A stretch of DNA of 64,000 bases. Source: CAZMBI01 sp964564675. Its GTDB lineage: Bacteria > Pseudomonadota > Alphaproteobacteria > Rickettsiales > UBA3002. The position numbers and the translations under genes were made by a program. The DNA lies in contig CAZMBI010000011.1 of NCBI GenBank assembly GCA_964564675.1, positions 6,967 through 70,966 on the forward strand, read 5' to 3'. Of this stretch, positions 53,859-62,813 are shown one piece after another. The notes under the pieces were generated by a model. The model did not search any database. It was not told where the DNA came from and saw nothing but the letters and a program-made list of their open reading frames with translations. Numbering within the stretch: position 1 is the first letter of the stretch; each line of letters begins with the position of its first letter.

Positions 53859-55610
53859 TCACACCTGATTGACATCAAGCTCGCCGCTCACTTCCTCGGG
53901 GCCGAGCACCAGCTCATGGTGGGCGGCGCCGGCAGGGATCATGGGATAGACATTCTCGTCGCGGTCCACCCAGACATCGCAGATCACCGGGCCTTTGTGC
54001 GCCATCATCTCGTTGATGCGGTCATCGAGTTCGCCCGGCTTTTTGCAGCGCATCGCTTTCATGCCGTAGGCTTCGGCGAGCTTCACGAAATCGGGCAGCG
54101 AATCCATGTAGGATTCGGAATAGCGGTTGCCGTGGAACATCTCCTGCCACTGGCGCACCATGCCCATATAATGGTTATTGAGAATAAAGATTTTCACCGG
54201 CAGGCGATATTGCACGGCCGTGGAGAGCTCCTGAATATTCATCAGAAACGAGGCCTCGCCGGTGACGCAGACCACCGTTTTATTCGGATGCGCCACCTGC
54301 ACGCCGATGGCGGCCGGAAAGCCATAGCCCATGGTGCCAAGCCCGCCCGAGCTCATCCAGCGGTTAGGCTTGTCATACAGGATATGCTGCGCCGCCCACA
54401 TCTGGTGCTGGCCGACATCGGTGGTGATGAAAAAATCCTTGCGCCGGATGGCGACATACAGATGGCGCAGGGCTTTTTGCGGCTTGATGATATCGCCCGA
54501 ATCCTTAAAGCCGAAACTGTCGCGCGCTCGCCATTCGTCAATCTGCTTCCACCATTTGGCCAGCGCCACCTGGTTGGGCGTTGTTTTCTTTTTCTTCCAC
54601 AGCGCGATCATCATCTCGATTACCTCGCCGACATCGCCGACAATCGGCACATCGGCACGCACCACCTTGTTGATGGACGAGGCATCGATATCGACATGAA
54701 TCTTTTTCGAGCCCTGCGAAAACCCGTCCAGCCGGCCGGTGACGCGGTCATCGAAGCGCGCGCCGAGATTGATCATCACGTCGCACTCGGCCATCGCCAT
54801 ATTGGCTTCAAGCGAGCCGTGCATGCCGGGCATGCCAAGAAACTGCTTGTCCGAACCCGGAAAGGCGCCAAGCCCCATCAGCGTGGTGGTGCAGGGAAAA
54901 CCCGTCATATGCACGAGCTTGGTCAGGCTGTCTGAAGCGCCCGCATTGACCGCGCCGCCGCCAACATAAAATATCGGTCGCCGGGCTTTGGCCATCAGCG
55001 CCACGCCCGCTTCAACGGCTTTCTGGCTGGGTTTTCGCACCGGCTTATAGGAATGACGTTTGACCGTCGCCTTGCCGCGATAGGTGCCGGTGGCGTTTAA
55101 GATATCCTTGGGGATATCGACCAGCACCGGTCCCGGCCGGCCCGTTGCCGCCACGTGAAAGGCTTCGTTAACGATGCGGCCAACATCGTTGACATCCTTG
55201 ACGAGGTAGTTGTGTTTGGTGCAGGGCCGCGTGATACCGGTGACATCGGCCTCCTGAAAGGCGTCGGTGCCGATCAGGTGGCTGGGCACCTGGCCGGACA
55301 CACACACCAGCGGAATGGAATCCATCAACGCATCAGTCAGTGCGGTGACGGTATTGGTCGCGCCCGGCCCTGAGGTCACCAGCATCGCCCCTACCTTGCC
55401 GGTGGAGCGGGCATAGCCCTCGGCGGCGTGGCCCGCGCCCTGCTCGTGGCGGACGAGAATATGGCGCAGCCGGTTCTGCTTGAACAGCGCGTCATAAATC
55501 GGCAGCACCGCGCCGCCGGGATAACCGAACACCACATCGGTGCCGTTATCCAGCATGGCTTTAATCACCATCTCGGCCCCGGTCATCTGGCTGGTTTCAT
55601 ATTCGGTCAT
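53859..55610 (-). CDS. ilvI: Acetolactate synthase large (catalytic) subunit
   Basis: ThDP enzyme making acetolactate. The 583-residue protein has ThDP and FAD regions: FGYPGGAVLPIYDALF, RHEQGAGHAAEGYARSTGK with the conserved Glu, SGGLGTMGYGFPAAIGVQ, and the ThDP motif GEASFLMNIQELSTA ... NNHYMGMVRQWQ. The name could also be ilvB; only one large subunit gene is visible. Confidence 0.94.
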   Translation of the reverse strand: MTEYETSQMTGAEMVIKAMLDNGTDVVFGYPGGAVLPIYDALFKQNRLRHILVRHEQGAGHAAEGYARSTGKVGAMLVTSGPGATNTVTALTDALMDSIPLVCVSGQVPSHLIGTDAFQEADVTGITRPCTKHNYLVKDVNDVGRIVNEAFHVAATGRPGPVLVDIPKDILNATGTYRGKATVKRHSYKPVRKPSQKAVEAGVALMAKARRPIFYVGGGAVNAGASDSLTKLVHMTGFPCTTTLMGLGAFPGSDKQFLGMPGMHGSLEANMAMAECDVMINLGARFDDRVTGRLDGFSQGSKKIHVDIDASSINKVVRADVPIVGDVGEVIEMMIALWKKKKTTPNQVALAKWWKQIDEWRARDSFGFKDSGDIIKPQKALRHLYVAIRRKDFFITTDVGQHQMWAAQHILYDKPNRWMSSGGLGTMGYGFPAAIGVQVAHPNKTVVCVTGEASFLMNIQELSTAVQYRLPVKIFILNNHYMGMVRQWQEMFHGNRYSESYMDSLPDFVKLAEAYGMKAMRCKKPGELDDRINEMMAHKGPVICDVWVDRDENVYPMIPAGAAHHELVLGPEEVSGELDVNQV

Positions 55611-55730
55611 ACTATCCTCGTTTCATCCGCGTCATTGGCATGTCTTTTGTATAATGCGCCATAAGATGGATTGCCGCGTCTCTTCGTGCGTGCACACCTT
55701 GCCATGGCGAAGCCAAGACTACAGGTTAGA

Positions 55731-56756
55731 CTACCTGCCATTTTCCGCAAGATCAACGGCTTTCAGCGCCGCTTTATGGTCATCATAGGGCACCGCTTCG
55801 GCCCGCGGTATCTGGTGACGCAGCCAGGTTTCCTGCCGCTTGGCATAGTGGCGGGTATTTTGCTGCGCCTTGGCAATGGCATCTTCCAACGACATCTCCC
55901 CATGCAGGTAGGCCATCAGCTCCGGCAGGCCGTGAGCTTTGAGGATGGGATATTGGGATGATGGGATACTTGGATGATCGGGGTTTTTAGTCAGCTTTTT
56001 GTCGAGCATATCGCAGCTATCCCATTGGCCATCAACCTTCTCCATCAGCGCCCGCACCTCCTTTAGTGCACCCATTTCCATCATGCTGTCAAACCGCGCA
56101 TTAATCCGCGCATAAAGCACCTCGCGCGGGATGGCGACCTTGAAGCAGCGGAAGCGCTGCGGCTCGAATGGCGGCGGCGTGCGTTCCGCCTGCCATTCGG
56201 CGAGGCTGCGGCCGGTTTGCTCCATTACCTCCAGCGCGCGGATAATCCGCTGCGTATCGCCGGGTTTCAGCCGCGCCGCCATCACCGGGTCGATGCGCCG
56301 GAGGTATGAAAAAAGCCCCCTCTCCTTGAGGGAGGGGGTTGGGGGTGGGATTGCCTCAGCATATGCTAGCGCTTGCACTTTCCTGCGCACCGCCGACGAA
56401 ATCTCCGGCACCGGAGCGATGCCTTCCATCAGGGTTTTGATATACATGCCGGTGCCACCAACCAGTATCGGCGTGCGCCCGGCGGCCAGCACGTCGTGAA
56501 TCGCTTGCGTGGCCAGCTCGCACCAGGCAGCGGCGTGACCGTGAAAATCCCACGGCCAGATGCCATACAGACGATGCGGCACCTGCGCCATCTCCTCATC
56601 GCCCGGTCGCGCGGTGATAATCTGCAAATCCTGATAACATTGCATCGCATCGGCATTGATGATGACAGCATTCAGCTTTTGCGCTAAATGAAGGCCAATC
56701 GCCGATTTGCCGCTCGCGGTCGGCCCCATCAGTACGATAATGGGAGATTCGTTCAT
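55731..56756 (-). CDS. miaA: tRNA dimethylallyltransferase, with two in-frame repeat insertions
   Basis: Adds the dimethylallyl group to A37 of tRNAs reading U-codons. The 341-residue protein has the P-loop MGPTASGKSAIG, NADAMQCYQDLQI, GGTGMYIKTLMEG and PGDTQRIIRALEV. Two stretches absent from homologues are coded by palindromic repeats: PPPTPSLKERG at about 136-147 and a segment around 242-272 ending YPILKAHGLPEL. The frame is intact through both. The start (56756) touches the serB start back to back in CATATG. Length is about 30 to 40 residues over the norm. Confidence 0.9.
   Translation of the reverse strand: MNESPIIVLMGPTASGKSAIGLHLAQKLNAVIINADAMQCYQDLQIITARPGDEEMAQVPHRLYGIWPWDFHGHAAAWCELATQAIHDVLAAGRTPILVGGTGMYIKTLMEGIAPVPEISSAVRRKVQALAYAEAIPPPTPSLKERGLFSYLRRIDPVMAARLKPGDTQRIIRALEVMEQTGRSLAEWQAERTPPPFEPQRFRCFKVAIPREVLYARINARFDSMMEMGALKEVRALMEKVDGQWDSCDMLDKKLTKNPDHPSIPSSQYPILKAHGLPELMAYLHGEMSLEDAIAKAQQNTRHYAKRQETWLRHQIPRAEAVPYDDHKAALKAVDLAENGR
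55941..56033. repeat. Palindromic word-repeat element inserted in miaA (3' site)
   Basis: GGATGGGATATTGGGATG and ATGGGATACTTGGATGATC words (55943-55979) face TATCCCAT (56018-56025). It adds about 30 residues to MiaA in frame. Confidence 0.7.
56315..56350. repeat. GC-rich palindromic element inserted in miaA (5' site)
   Basis: CCCCCTCTCC faces GGAGGGGG in a compact hairpin, followed by GTTGGGGGTGGG. It codes PPPTPSLKERG in frame in MiaA. A similar sequence is inside serB. Confidence 0.65.
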
Positions 56757-57722
56757 ATGGCATACGTTACCACGGTGATCGCGCCTTTTGGTACCAAAAA
56801 ACTGGATGAGTCCGTGCTCGCGCCATTGGTCGAGATGCTGCACGCCAGCCCGCAGTGGCTAAGCGAGCGGGAAGCCTGTGATTTTTATCATGATGCCCCC
56901 CTTCTAACCTCCCCCCGTAAACGGGAGGAGGGACAAGAAGCCCCCTCCCCCATTGATGGGGTTGATGCGCGAAAAAACGATGGATACCCATCGTTTTTTC
57001 TGGAGCAAGGGATGGGGTGGGGGCTCATCGAAGGCTGCGACATCATCACCCAGCCCACCGCCCATCGCCGCAAGCGGCTGCTGGTCTGTGATATGGACTC
57101 CACACTGATTGAGCAGGAATGCATCGATGAACTGGCCGATTATCTGGGACTGAAAGACCAGGTGGCGGCCATCACCGAGCGCGCCATGAACGGTGAGCTG
57201 GAATTCAAGGCCGCCCTGCGCGCGCGCGTCGCCCTACTCAAAGGCCTGCCCGAGCACGCCCTGCAGGTGGTCTATGACAGCCGCATCACGCTGATGCCCG
57301 GCGGGCGCGAACTGGCAGCCACCATGCAAGCGCATGGCGGCTATTGCCTGCTGGTCTCCGGCGGGTTTACGTTTTTCACCGAACGCGTGCGCGCGGCGCT
57401 GGGTTTTGACGCCGATCAAGCCAATGATCTGGAAATCCGCAACGGCACACTCACCGGCCGGGTGATGGAGCCGATTCTGGACAAGCACAGCAAACATGAG
57501 GCGCTGCAGCACGCCATCGCGCAGCTGGGAATTGCGCCGGCCGAATCGATGGCCATCGGCGACGGCGCCAACGATCTGCCTATGTTGCAGGCGGCGGGCC
57601 TCGGGGTGGCCTATCACGCCAAGCCGGTGGTACGCGATGGGGCGCACGCGGCGATTACGCATGCCGATTTACGCGCGGCGTTATATGTGCAGGGCTATAC
57701 GGACGAGCAAATCAGCGGATAA
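56757..57722 (+). CDS. serB: Phosphoserine phosphatase, with in-frame repeat insertion
   Basis: Last step of serine synthesis. The 321-residue HAD-family enzyme has the nucleophile in LLVCDMDSTLIEQECIDEL, LVSGGFTFFTERV and AIGDGANDLPML. Before the catalytic domain (residues about 47-89) there are about 40 residues without counterpart, coded by a GC-rich palindromic element with nested hairpins. The start ATG abuts the miaA start, so the promoters must lie inside the opposite gene. The frame is intact. Confidence 0.9.
   Translation: MAYVTTVIAPFGTKKLDESVLAPLVEMLHASPQWLSEREACDFYHDAPLLTSPRKREEGQEAPSPIDGVDARKNDGYPSFFLEQGMGWGLIEGCDIITQPTAHRRKRLLVCDMDSTLIEQECIDELADYLGLKDQVAAITERAMNGELEFKAALRARVALLKGLPEHALQVVYDSRITLMPGGRELAATMQAHGGYCLLVSGGFTFFTERVRAALGFDADQANDLEIRNGTLTGRVMEPILDKHSKHEALQHAIAQLGIAPAESMAIGDGANDLPMLQAAGLGVAYHAKPVVRDGAHAAITHADLRAALYVQGYTDEQISG
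56896..57024. repeat. Nested palindromic element inserted in serB, containing a terminator-like hairpin
   Basis: Outer arms GCCCCCTCCCC (56940-56950) and GGGATGGGGTGGGGGC (57009-57024), an inner 13 bp perfect hairpin (56971-56983 with 56988-57000, loop ATAC) flanked by A6/T6, and an outer left CCTCCCCCC/GGGAGG arm before it. The whole codes non-conserved residues of SerB without a stop. Confidence 0.75.
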
Positions 57723-57755
57723 GGGAACAAGAGAAAGTGCCGCGCATCCAGCGAT

Positions 57756-59213
57756 CTAGCGCACCGGAATCGTGACGAACAGCATGGTGCCGCTACGGCT
57801 GATACGCAACAGGGCGTGGTTTTTTTCGTCGTCGCGCGCCGCCTCAATCGCATCGCGCAGATCGTCTACCGACTCCACCGCGCGCTGATTGGCCTGCACG
57901 ATAATATCATAGCGCCGCAGGCCGGATTCATCCCCCGCCGTGCCCGGCTCAACGCCCAGCACCATAACCCCTTCCCGGGGCTGCTCGATATTGAACTCCT
58001 TGCGGATACTGCGGGTAAGTGTGACGACCTTCAGGCCGAGATAATCCTCTGCACGCGAGGATTGCTCATCGCCGCGATCCCCTTTCTCGCCTGCCGCCAC
58101 CTGCGGCGTTTCTTCTTCCATTTCGCCGACGGTGATATCAAGCGTTTCTTCATCACCCTCGCGCCAGACCACGATTTCCACCTCGGTATCGGCTTTGGTT
58201 CCGGCGACCATGCGCGGCAATTCGCGCATCTCCTCAACCGGCTGACCAGCATAGCGGAGAATCACATCACCGGCCTTAAGGCCGCCCGCTTTAGCCGGAC
58301 TGTCGGGATTAACCGCCAACACGAGCGCTCCGCGCGGCTCCTCAAGTCCCAGACTATCGGCGATTTCTTCCGTTACGTGCTGGATTTTGACACCAAGCCA
58401 GCCGCGAAAGGTGCGACCATATTCCCGCAACTGCTCAAGCACCGGCTCGGCCAGCGCCGCGGGGATCGAAAACCCAATACCGATATTGCCGCCCGAAGGC
58501 GAGAAAATAGCCGAGTTGACGCCGATGACCTCGCCGTCGATGTTAAACAGCGGACCACCGGAATTACCGCGGTTGATCGCCGCATCGGTCTGAATGAAAT
58601 CATCGAACGGGCCAGCATTGATGTTGCGCGAGCGCGCCGAAATAATCCCGGCCGAGACCGAACCGCCCAGGCCGAACGGGTTGCCGATGGCGATCACCCA
58701 GTCGCCCACGCGCGCCTCGTCCGAATCACCGAAGGAGACATGCGGCAGTTCGTTATCGGTTTCGATTTTGATCAGGGCTAAATCGGTTTTCGGATCACGG
58801 CCAACCACCTTGGCTTCATATTTACTATCATCCTGAAAGGTGACGGTGACTTCCTCTGCCTGCTCGACCACGTGATTATTGGTAACAATGTAGCCTTCCG
58901 GGTCGATCACAAAGCCCGATCCCAGTGAGGTGACGTTGCGCTCACGTGGGAACAGACCGCCACCGTCATCGCCGAAACGTTCGTAAAACCGCTCGAAGAA
59001 TTCACGGAACGGCTCATATTCCTCACCGCCAGGCAGCCCATGAAATTCCAGGCGCGGGCCGTTGCTTTCCAGTTTCTGCGAAGTGGAAATATTGACCACC
59101 GCCGGCGATAACTCCTCCACCATGTCGGCGAAGCTTGCCGGCATCTCGCGGGCAATTGCCGGGTGCGCGGCGGCGATGGTGATCAGACAAAGCGCGATAA
59201 ACGAACGAAACAT
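57756..59213 (-). CDS. degP: DegP/HtrA-type periplasmic serine protease
   Basis: Envelope protease and chaperone. The 485-residue protein has a signal peptide (LCLITIAAAHPAIA), the catalytic triad His in IVTNNHVVEQ, Asp in PKTDLALIKI and Ser in RGNSGGPLFN, then two PDZ domains. An acidic linker (about 375-400) separates the PDZ domains. It follows hflC on the same strand with a 48-base gap, a common order in alphaproteobacteria. Likely sensitive to envelope stress. Confidence 0.94.
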   Translation of the reverse strand: MFRSFIALCLITIAAAHPAIAREMPASFADMVEELSPAVVNISTSQKLESNGPRLEFHGLPGGEEYEPFREFFERFYERFGDDGGGLFPRERNVTSLGSGFVIDPEGYIVTNNHVVEQAEEVTVTFQDDSKYEAKVVGRDPKTDLALIKIETDNELPHVSFGDSDEARVGDWVIAIGNPFGLGGSVSAGIISARSRNINAGPFDDFIQTDAAINRGNSGGPLFNIDGEVIGVNSAIFSPSGGNIGIGFSIPAALAEPVLEQLREYGRTFRGWLGVKIQHVTEEIADSLGLEEPRGALVLAVNPDSPAKAGGLKAGDVILRYAGQPVEEMRELPRMVAGTKADTEVEIVVWREGDEETLDITVGEMEEETPQVAAGEKGDRGDEQSSRAEDYLGLKVVTLTRSIRKEFNIEQPREGVMVLGVEPGTAGDESGLRRYDIIVQANQRAVESVDDLRDAIEAARDDEKNHALLRISRSGTMLFVTIPVR

Positions 59214-59261
59214 AAGGTACCTGAATGGTTGCCGGATGGCGGCGCGATCGTCGCCGCGCTC

Positions 59262-60194
59262 TTAATCCATCTGATTTAAAAATTGACTCTCAGGCGATAA
59301 GATAAGGGTCGTATCGCTGCCGCGCAAGGCCTTGCGATAGGCCTGCATAGCCCGATAAAACTCGAAGAAGGTGGGATCGCGGTTAAACGCCTCGGCATAA
59401 ATTTTGGCGGATTTTCCATCGCCCTGACCGCGCAAGGTCTCAGCTTCTTTACGCGCCTGGGCCACAATTTCCACCCGTTCACGATCAGCCGCCGAACGGA
59501 TTCTCAGCGCCTGTTCCTCCCCTTCGGCGCGGAATTTCTGCGCTTCCTTGGTGAAGTTTTTGCGCATACGCTCATAGGTTGCCTGGCTGATATCCGGCGG
59601 CAGATCGGCACGCATAATACGCACATCCACCACTTCGATCCCAAAACCCTGACGCTTGCGTCGTTTGGGATTGTTCTCATCCGCCTGATACCGCTCAAAC
59701 TCCTCGACCGTTTCACTGGTAGCCTGTTGATTCACCGCCTGTTCGATTTCTTCCATGATTTCGGATCTTCTCTCCGAAAGCAGATCATTCAGGGAATTAC
59801 TGGCAATGATGCGGCGCATATTGGCGAGTGCAATACTGCCCAGTCGGCTTTCGAGGTTCGACTGATTACGCACCGCCTGATAATACCGTACGGGATTGAC
59901 GATACGGTAACGCACGAAGGCATCGATCACCACGCGCTCTTCCACATCGGCTTCGCGATCTTTCGTAATAAATTCCTGCGGCCGCGCACTGAACTCAAGC
60001 AGACGCTTATCGTAATACACAACATTATCGACAAATGGCGCCTTAAACTTCATGCCCGGCTCTTTTTCCACCTGCTGAATATCCCCGAAACGTATGACCA
60101 GCGCCTGCTGGGTCTGGTCCACGATAAACACGGACTGATACAGCAATACGGCGACAAACGCGGCAATAATAGCTAGTATGGTGTATTTCTGCAT
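59262..60194 (-). CDS. hflC: HflC, SPFH membrane protein
   Basis: Partner of HflK, controlling FtsH. The 310-residue protein has one N-terminal transmembrane helix (YTILAIIAAFVAVLLYQSVF), an SPFH domain with QQALVIRFGDIQQVEKEPGM, and a helical C-terminus. It lies 9 bases after hflK. Confidence 0.94.
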   Translation of the reverse strand: MQKYTILAIIAAFVAVLLYQSVFIVDQTQQALVIRFGDIQQVEKEPGMKFKAPFVDNVVYYDKRLLEFSARPQEFITKDREADVEERVVIDAFVRYRIVNPVRYYQAVRNQSNLESRLGSIALANMRRIIASNSLNDLLSERRSEIMEEIEQAVNQQATSETVEEFERYQADENNPKRRKRQGFGIEVVDVRIMRADLPPDISQATYERMRKNFTKEAQKFRAEGEEQALRIRSAADRERVEIVAQARKEAETLRGQGDGKSAKIYAEAFNRDPTFFEFYRAMQAYRKALRGSDTTLILSPESQFLNQMD

Positions 60195-60203
60195 AACATT
60201 AGC

Positions 60204-61352
60204 CTAATTGTTGGTGTTGGTGGTGCGCGCCCGCAGCTCCTGCAACGGCAGATAGGGCAACACGCCCTGACCGGCCTCACCGTCGATAATGACCTTTTGC
60301 ATATCGGCCATCACCTCTTCCATCGTCTCGAAATAGATGCGCTTGCGGGTCACATCTTTAGCTTGTCGATATTCATCATACACCGAGAGAAACCGCGCGA
60401 CATTACCCTCGGCATCCGCTACCACACGATTTTTGTAGGCGGTGGCTTGCTGCACCATCTGCACCGCTTCCCCCCGAGCTTTCGGAAGCACTTCGTTGCG
60501 ATAGCCTTCGGCAACACTTTCCGCGGTTTCTTTATCCTGCTCAGCGCGTTTGACGTCTTGGAATTCGTCAATCACCGGCGAGGGCACGTCCGGCCGGCTC
60601 AGGTTCACCGCCACGATTTCCACCCCGGCACCGTACGAATCCAGCATGTCCTGCATGATCTGTTTGGTATCGATAGCGATGACCGACTGCGCAATGGTCA
60701 GAATGTCATCCAGCGTATTCCGCGCAATCACCTCGCGCATGGCGCTTTCCGCCACCGGTTTGATAATGCCGGAGGTATTGCGCACGTTAAACAGATAGTT
60801 CTGCGGCACCGCAGCATCAATTTTCCACTGCACTTCAAAATCGATGTCCACAATGTTGCGATCACCGGTGAGCATCAGGCTTTCTTCGTCAAAGCCGATA
60901 TTGCGGTTGCTTTCATTGAGCCCGGTGCGAAACCCGACTTCTACCTTGTTAATACTGGTGACGCTGGGAATCAGCACACGTTCAATGGGATACGGCAAAT
61001 GATAGTTCAGCCCCGGATCGGTCTTGCGGTGATATTCGCCGAAACGCAGCACCACACCCAGCTCGTCGGGTTCAACGCGATAAATTCCGGAACTCATCCA
61101 CAGCAGCAACACCACAAGCACGGCAATCAACCCGCTGCGTTTGCTGAACCCGAAGCCACCACCGGAGCCCGAGCCATTTGCGCCGCCTCCGGAATTGCCG
61201 CCCCGGCCGCCGCCGAGAATGCCCTTAAGCGATTCCTGCCCACGCCGGATCAAATCTTCCAGATCAGCCTGCGGCGGCTCCGGACGTTGGCCGCCACCAC
61301 CGCCGCTTGATCCCTGGCCCCACGGGCCGCGATTACCATTACCCCATGTCAT
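60204..61352 (-). CDS. hflK: HflK, SPFH membrane protein
   Basis: Forms the HflKC complex around FtsH. About 382 residues from the ATG at 61352: a Gly-rich N-terminus (GQGSSGGGGGQRPEPPQADL), a transmembrane helix LIAVLVVLLLWMSSGIY, and an SPFH domain with DELGVVLRFGEYHRKTDPGL. A longer upstream frame adds 26 residues and overlaps the preceding gene, so it is not preferred. First of hflK-hflC-degP. Confidence 0.93.
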   Translation of the reverse strand: MTWGNGNRGPWGQGSSGGGGGQRPEPPQADLEDLIRRGQESLKGILGGGRGGNSGGGANGSGSGGGFGFSKRSGLIAVLVVLLLWMSSGIYRVEPDELGVVLRFGEYHRKTDPGLNYHLPYPIERVLIPSVTSINKVEVGFRTGLNESNRNIGFDEESLMLTGDRNIVDIDFEVQWKIDAAVPQNYLFNVRNTSGIIKPVAESAMREVIARNTLDDILTIAQSVIAIDTKQIMQDMLDSYGAGVEIVAVNLSRPDVPSPVIDEFQDVKRAEQDKETAESVAEGYRNEVLPKARGEAVQMVQQATAYKNRVVADAEGNVARFLSVYDEYRQAKDVTRKRIYFETMEEVMADMQKVIIDGEAGQGVLPYLPLQELRARTTNTNN

Positions 61353-61354
61353 AT

Positions 61355-61888
61355 TCAGCGCGCTCCTGTTGCTTGTGGCTGCATGTTCTGTAGATCGATC
61401 GGCTTGCCGCTGGCGTCCGTGAACTGGCACTCCGAGGCCACTTTCCGGCCCAGCTCCATGGCTTCCTGCATCTTGATGGTGCGACGCTCCTGCAGGCGAA
61501 TCAGCGCATCGACGGTTCCCTCACTGTAATGACAATCTCCGCGCGAGCCGTCCGGATTGACCATACGCACATGGCACCGGCCCTTCTCCCGCCCCTCAAT
61601 GCGTACATCCGTCGGGCGCCCCTGTTCATCGCTGCCGCTACAGGTATAGCCAGCCTGACAGCGGCGCAGCTTGCTTTCATCGCAGTTATGATTATTCCAC
61701 CCGGTTTGATTCGACAGGTCGATTTCCTGATTCTGCATCATCTGCTGCATCATGCGCCGGCCTTCCGGGGATTGCAGCGATTGCTGCATCTGGCGCATCA
61801 TGGGATCCATGTTCGGTGACGGCTGCGCCTGTACCGACGTAGCGGCGCCTATCAGCACTGTCAAAAAAACTATAAAATGTTTGCGCAT
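61355..61888 (-). CDS. Secreted Met/Cys-rich protein upstream of hflK
   Basis: A 177-residue protein with a clear signal peptide (MRKHFIVFLTVLIGAATSVQA, cleavage after VQA). The first part is Met- and Gln-rich (MMRQMQQSLQSPEG, MMQQMMQNQ); the second has six Cys (HNCDESKLRRCQAGYTCSG, GRCHVR, GDCHYS, ASECQF), so it is likely oxidised in the periplasm. No family recognised. Two bases from hflK, thus probably co-transcribed. Confidence 0.7.
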   Translation of the reverse strand: MRKHFIVFLTVLIGAATSVQAQPSPNMDPMMRQMQQSLQSPEGRRMMQQMMQNQEIDLSNQTGWNNHNCDESKLRRCQAGYTCSGSDEQGRPTDVRIEGREKGRCHVRMVNPDGSRGDCHYSEGTVDALIRLQERRTIKMQEAMELGRKVASECQFTDASGKPIDLQNMQPQATGAR

Positions 61889-61964
61889 GCAATTGCCTTA
61901 CATATGAGCGGTCTTATATATAAACGGACTGTTAGCAAGGTTCAACCAAAGAATATAATGGATT

Positions 61965-62765
61965 ATGATCGCTCCCGAACAACGTAAGCCGGCGCAGTGG
62001 AATCGTGAACCGCTGCCGCATGTGCGCCGCGTCGTTGCGCTGGCCTCCGGCAAAGGCGGCGTCGGCAAATCCACCACCACCGTTAATATAGCGCACGCGC
62101 TGCATGCGACCGGCCAGTCGGTGGGAATACTCGATGCCGATATTCACGGCCCCTCAATCCCGCGCATGCTGGGCATTCAGCATTCCGGCCAGCCGGAAAC
62201 CAAAGACGGCCTGATGATGCCGATCCCCGGGCACGGGCTGCGCGCCCTGTCGATGGGTAATCTCAGCAAGGATAAGGCGGCCATCTGGCGCGGACCGATG
62301 GTTACCAAGGCGCTGGTTCAGATGCTGCGTGCAGCGCGCTGGGGAAGCGAAGAGCAACCGCTTGATTGGCTGCTGATTGATATGCCGCCGGGCACCGGCG
62401 ACACGCACATTTCACTCGTCCAGCAGACGCCGCTGCACGGCGCGATCATCATCACCACGCCGCAGGAGGTAGCCACCATCGATGCCGAAAAATGCCTCGG
62501 TCTGTTCACACGCGTCGAGGTGCCGGTGCTGGGCATCATCGAGAATATGAGTTATTTTGCCGATCCTTCTGGCGCGCGCCACGCCATCTTCGGCGAGGGC
62601 GGCGGCGAGCGGCTGGCGCGCCGGCACGGCGTGCCCTTTTTGGGCCAGATCCCGCTGGATGCGACGATTCGTGAAGCGGCGGACGAAGGTGGCAAAAACC
62701 GGACCGGCCATTACGATCAGCTCGCGCGCGCGCTTGCTTCGTCATTACCGCTTTCGCGCGAATGA
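61965..62765 (+). CDS. mrp: Mrp/ApbC-type Fe-S carrier ATPase (short form)
   Basis: P-loop ATPase that transfers Fe-S clusters. The 266-residue protein has the deviant Walker A ASGKGGVGKSTTTVN, LLIDMPPGTGDTH and GIIENMSYF. The N-terminal DUF59 domain of longer Mrp proteins is absent; the start at 61965 leaves only 26 residues before the P-loop. The CxxC pair usual near the C-terminus is not visible after NMSYF (YFADPSGARH), which is worth noting. It is divergent from the gene at 61888. Confidence 0.88.
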   Translation: MIAPEQRKPAQWNREPLPHVRRVVALASGKGGVGKSTTTVNIAHALHATGQSVGILDADIHGPSIPRMLGIQHSGQPETKDGLMMPIPGHGLRALSMGNLSKDKAAIWRGPMVTKALVQMLRAARWGSEEQPLDWLLIDMPPGTGDTHISLVQQTPLHGAIIITTPQEVATIDAEKCLGLFTRVEVPVLGIIENMSYFADPSGARHAIFGEGGGERLARRHGVPFLGQIPLDATIREAADEGGKNRTGHYDQLARALASSLPLSRE

Positions 62766-62813
62766 TGGTACGGACAGGGCCTGTTGTGACACTAAGGCTG
62801 GCGCCTGTTGACA

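Noticed and set aside
55617..55645. Nine-codon frame before ilvI as an attenuator peptide
   Set aside because: It has no branched-chain codons, so it cannot sense these amino acids.
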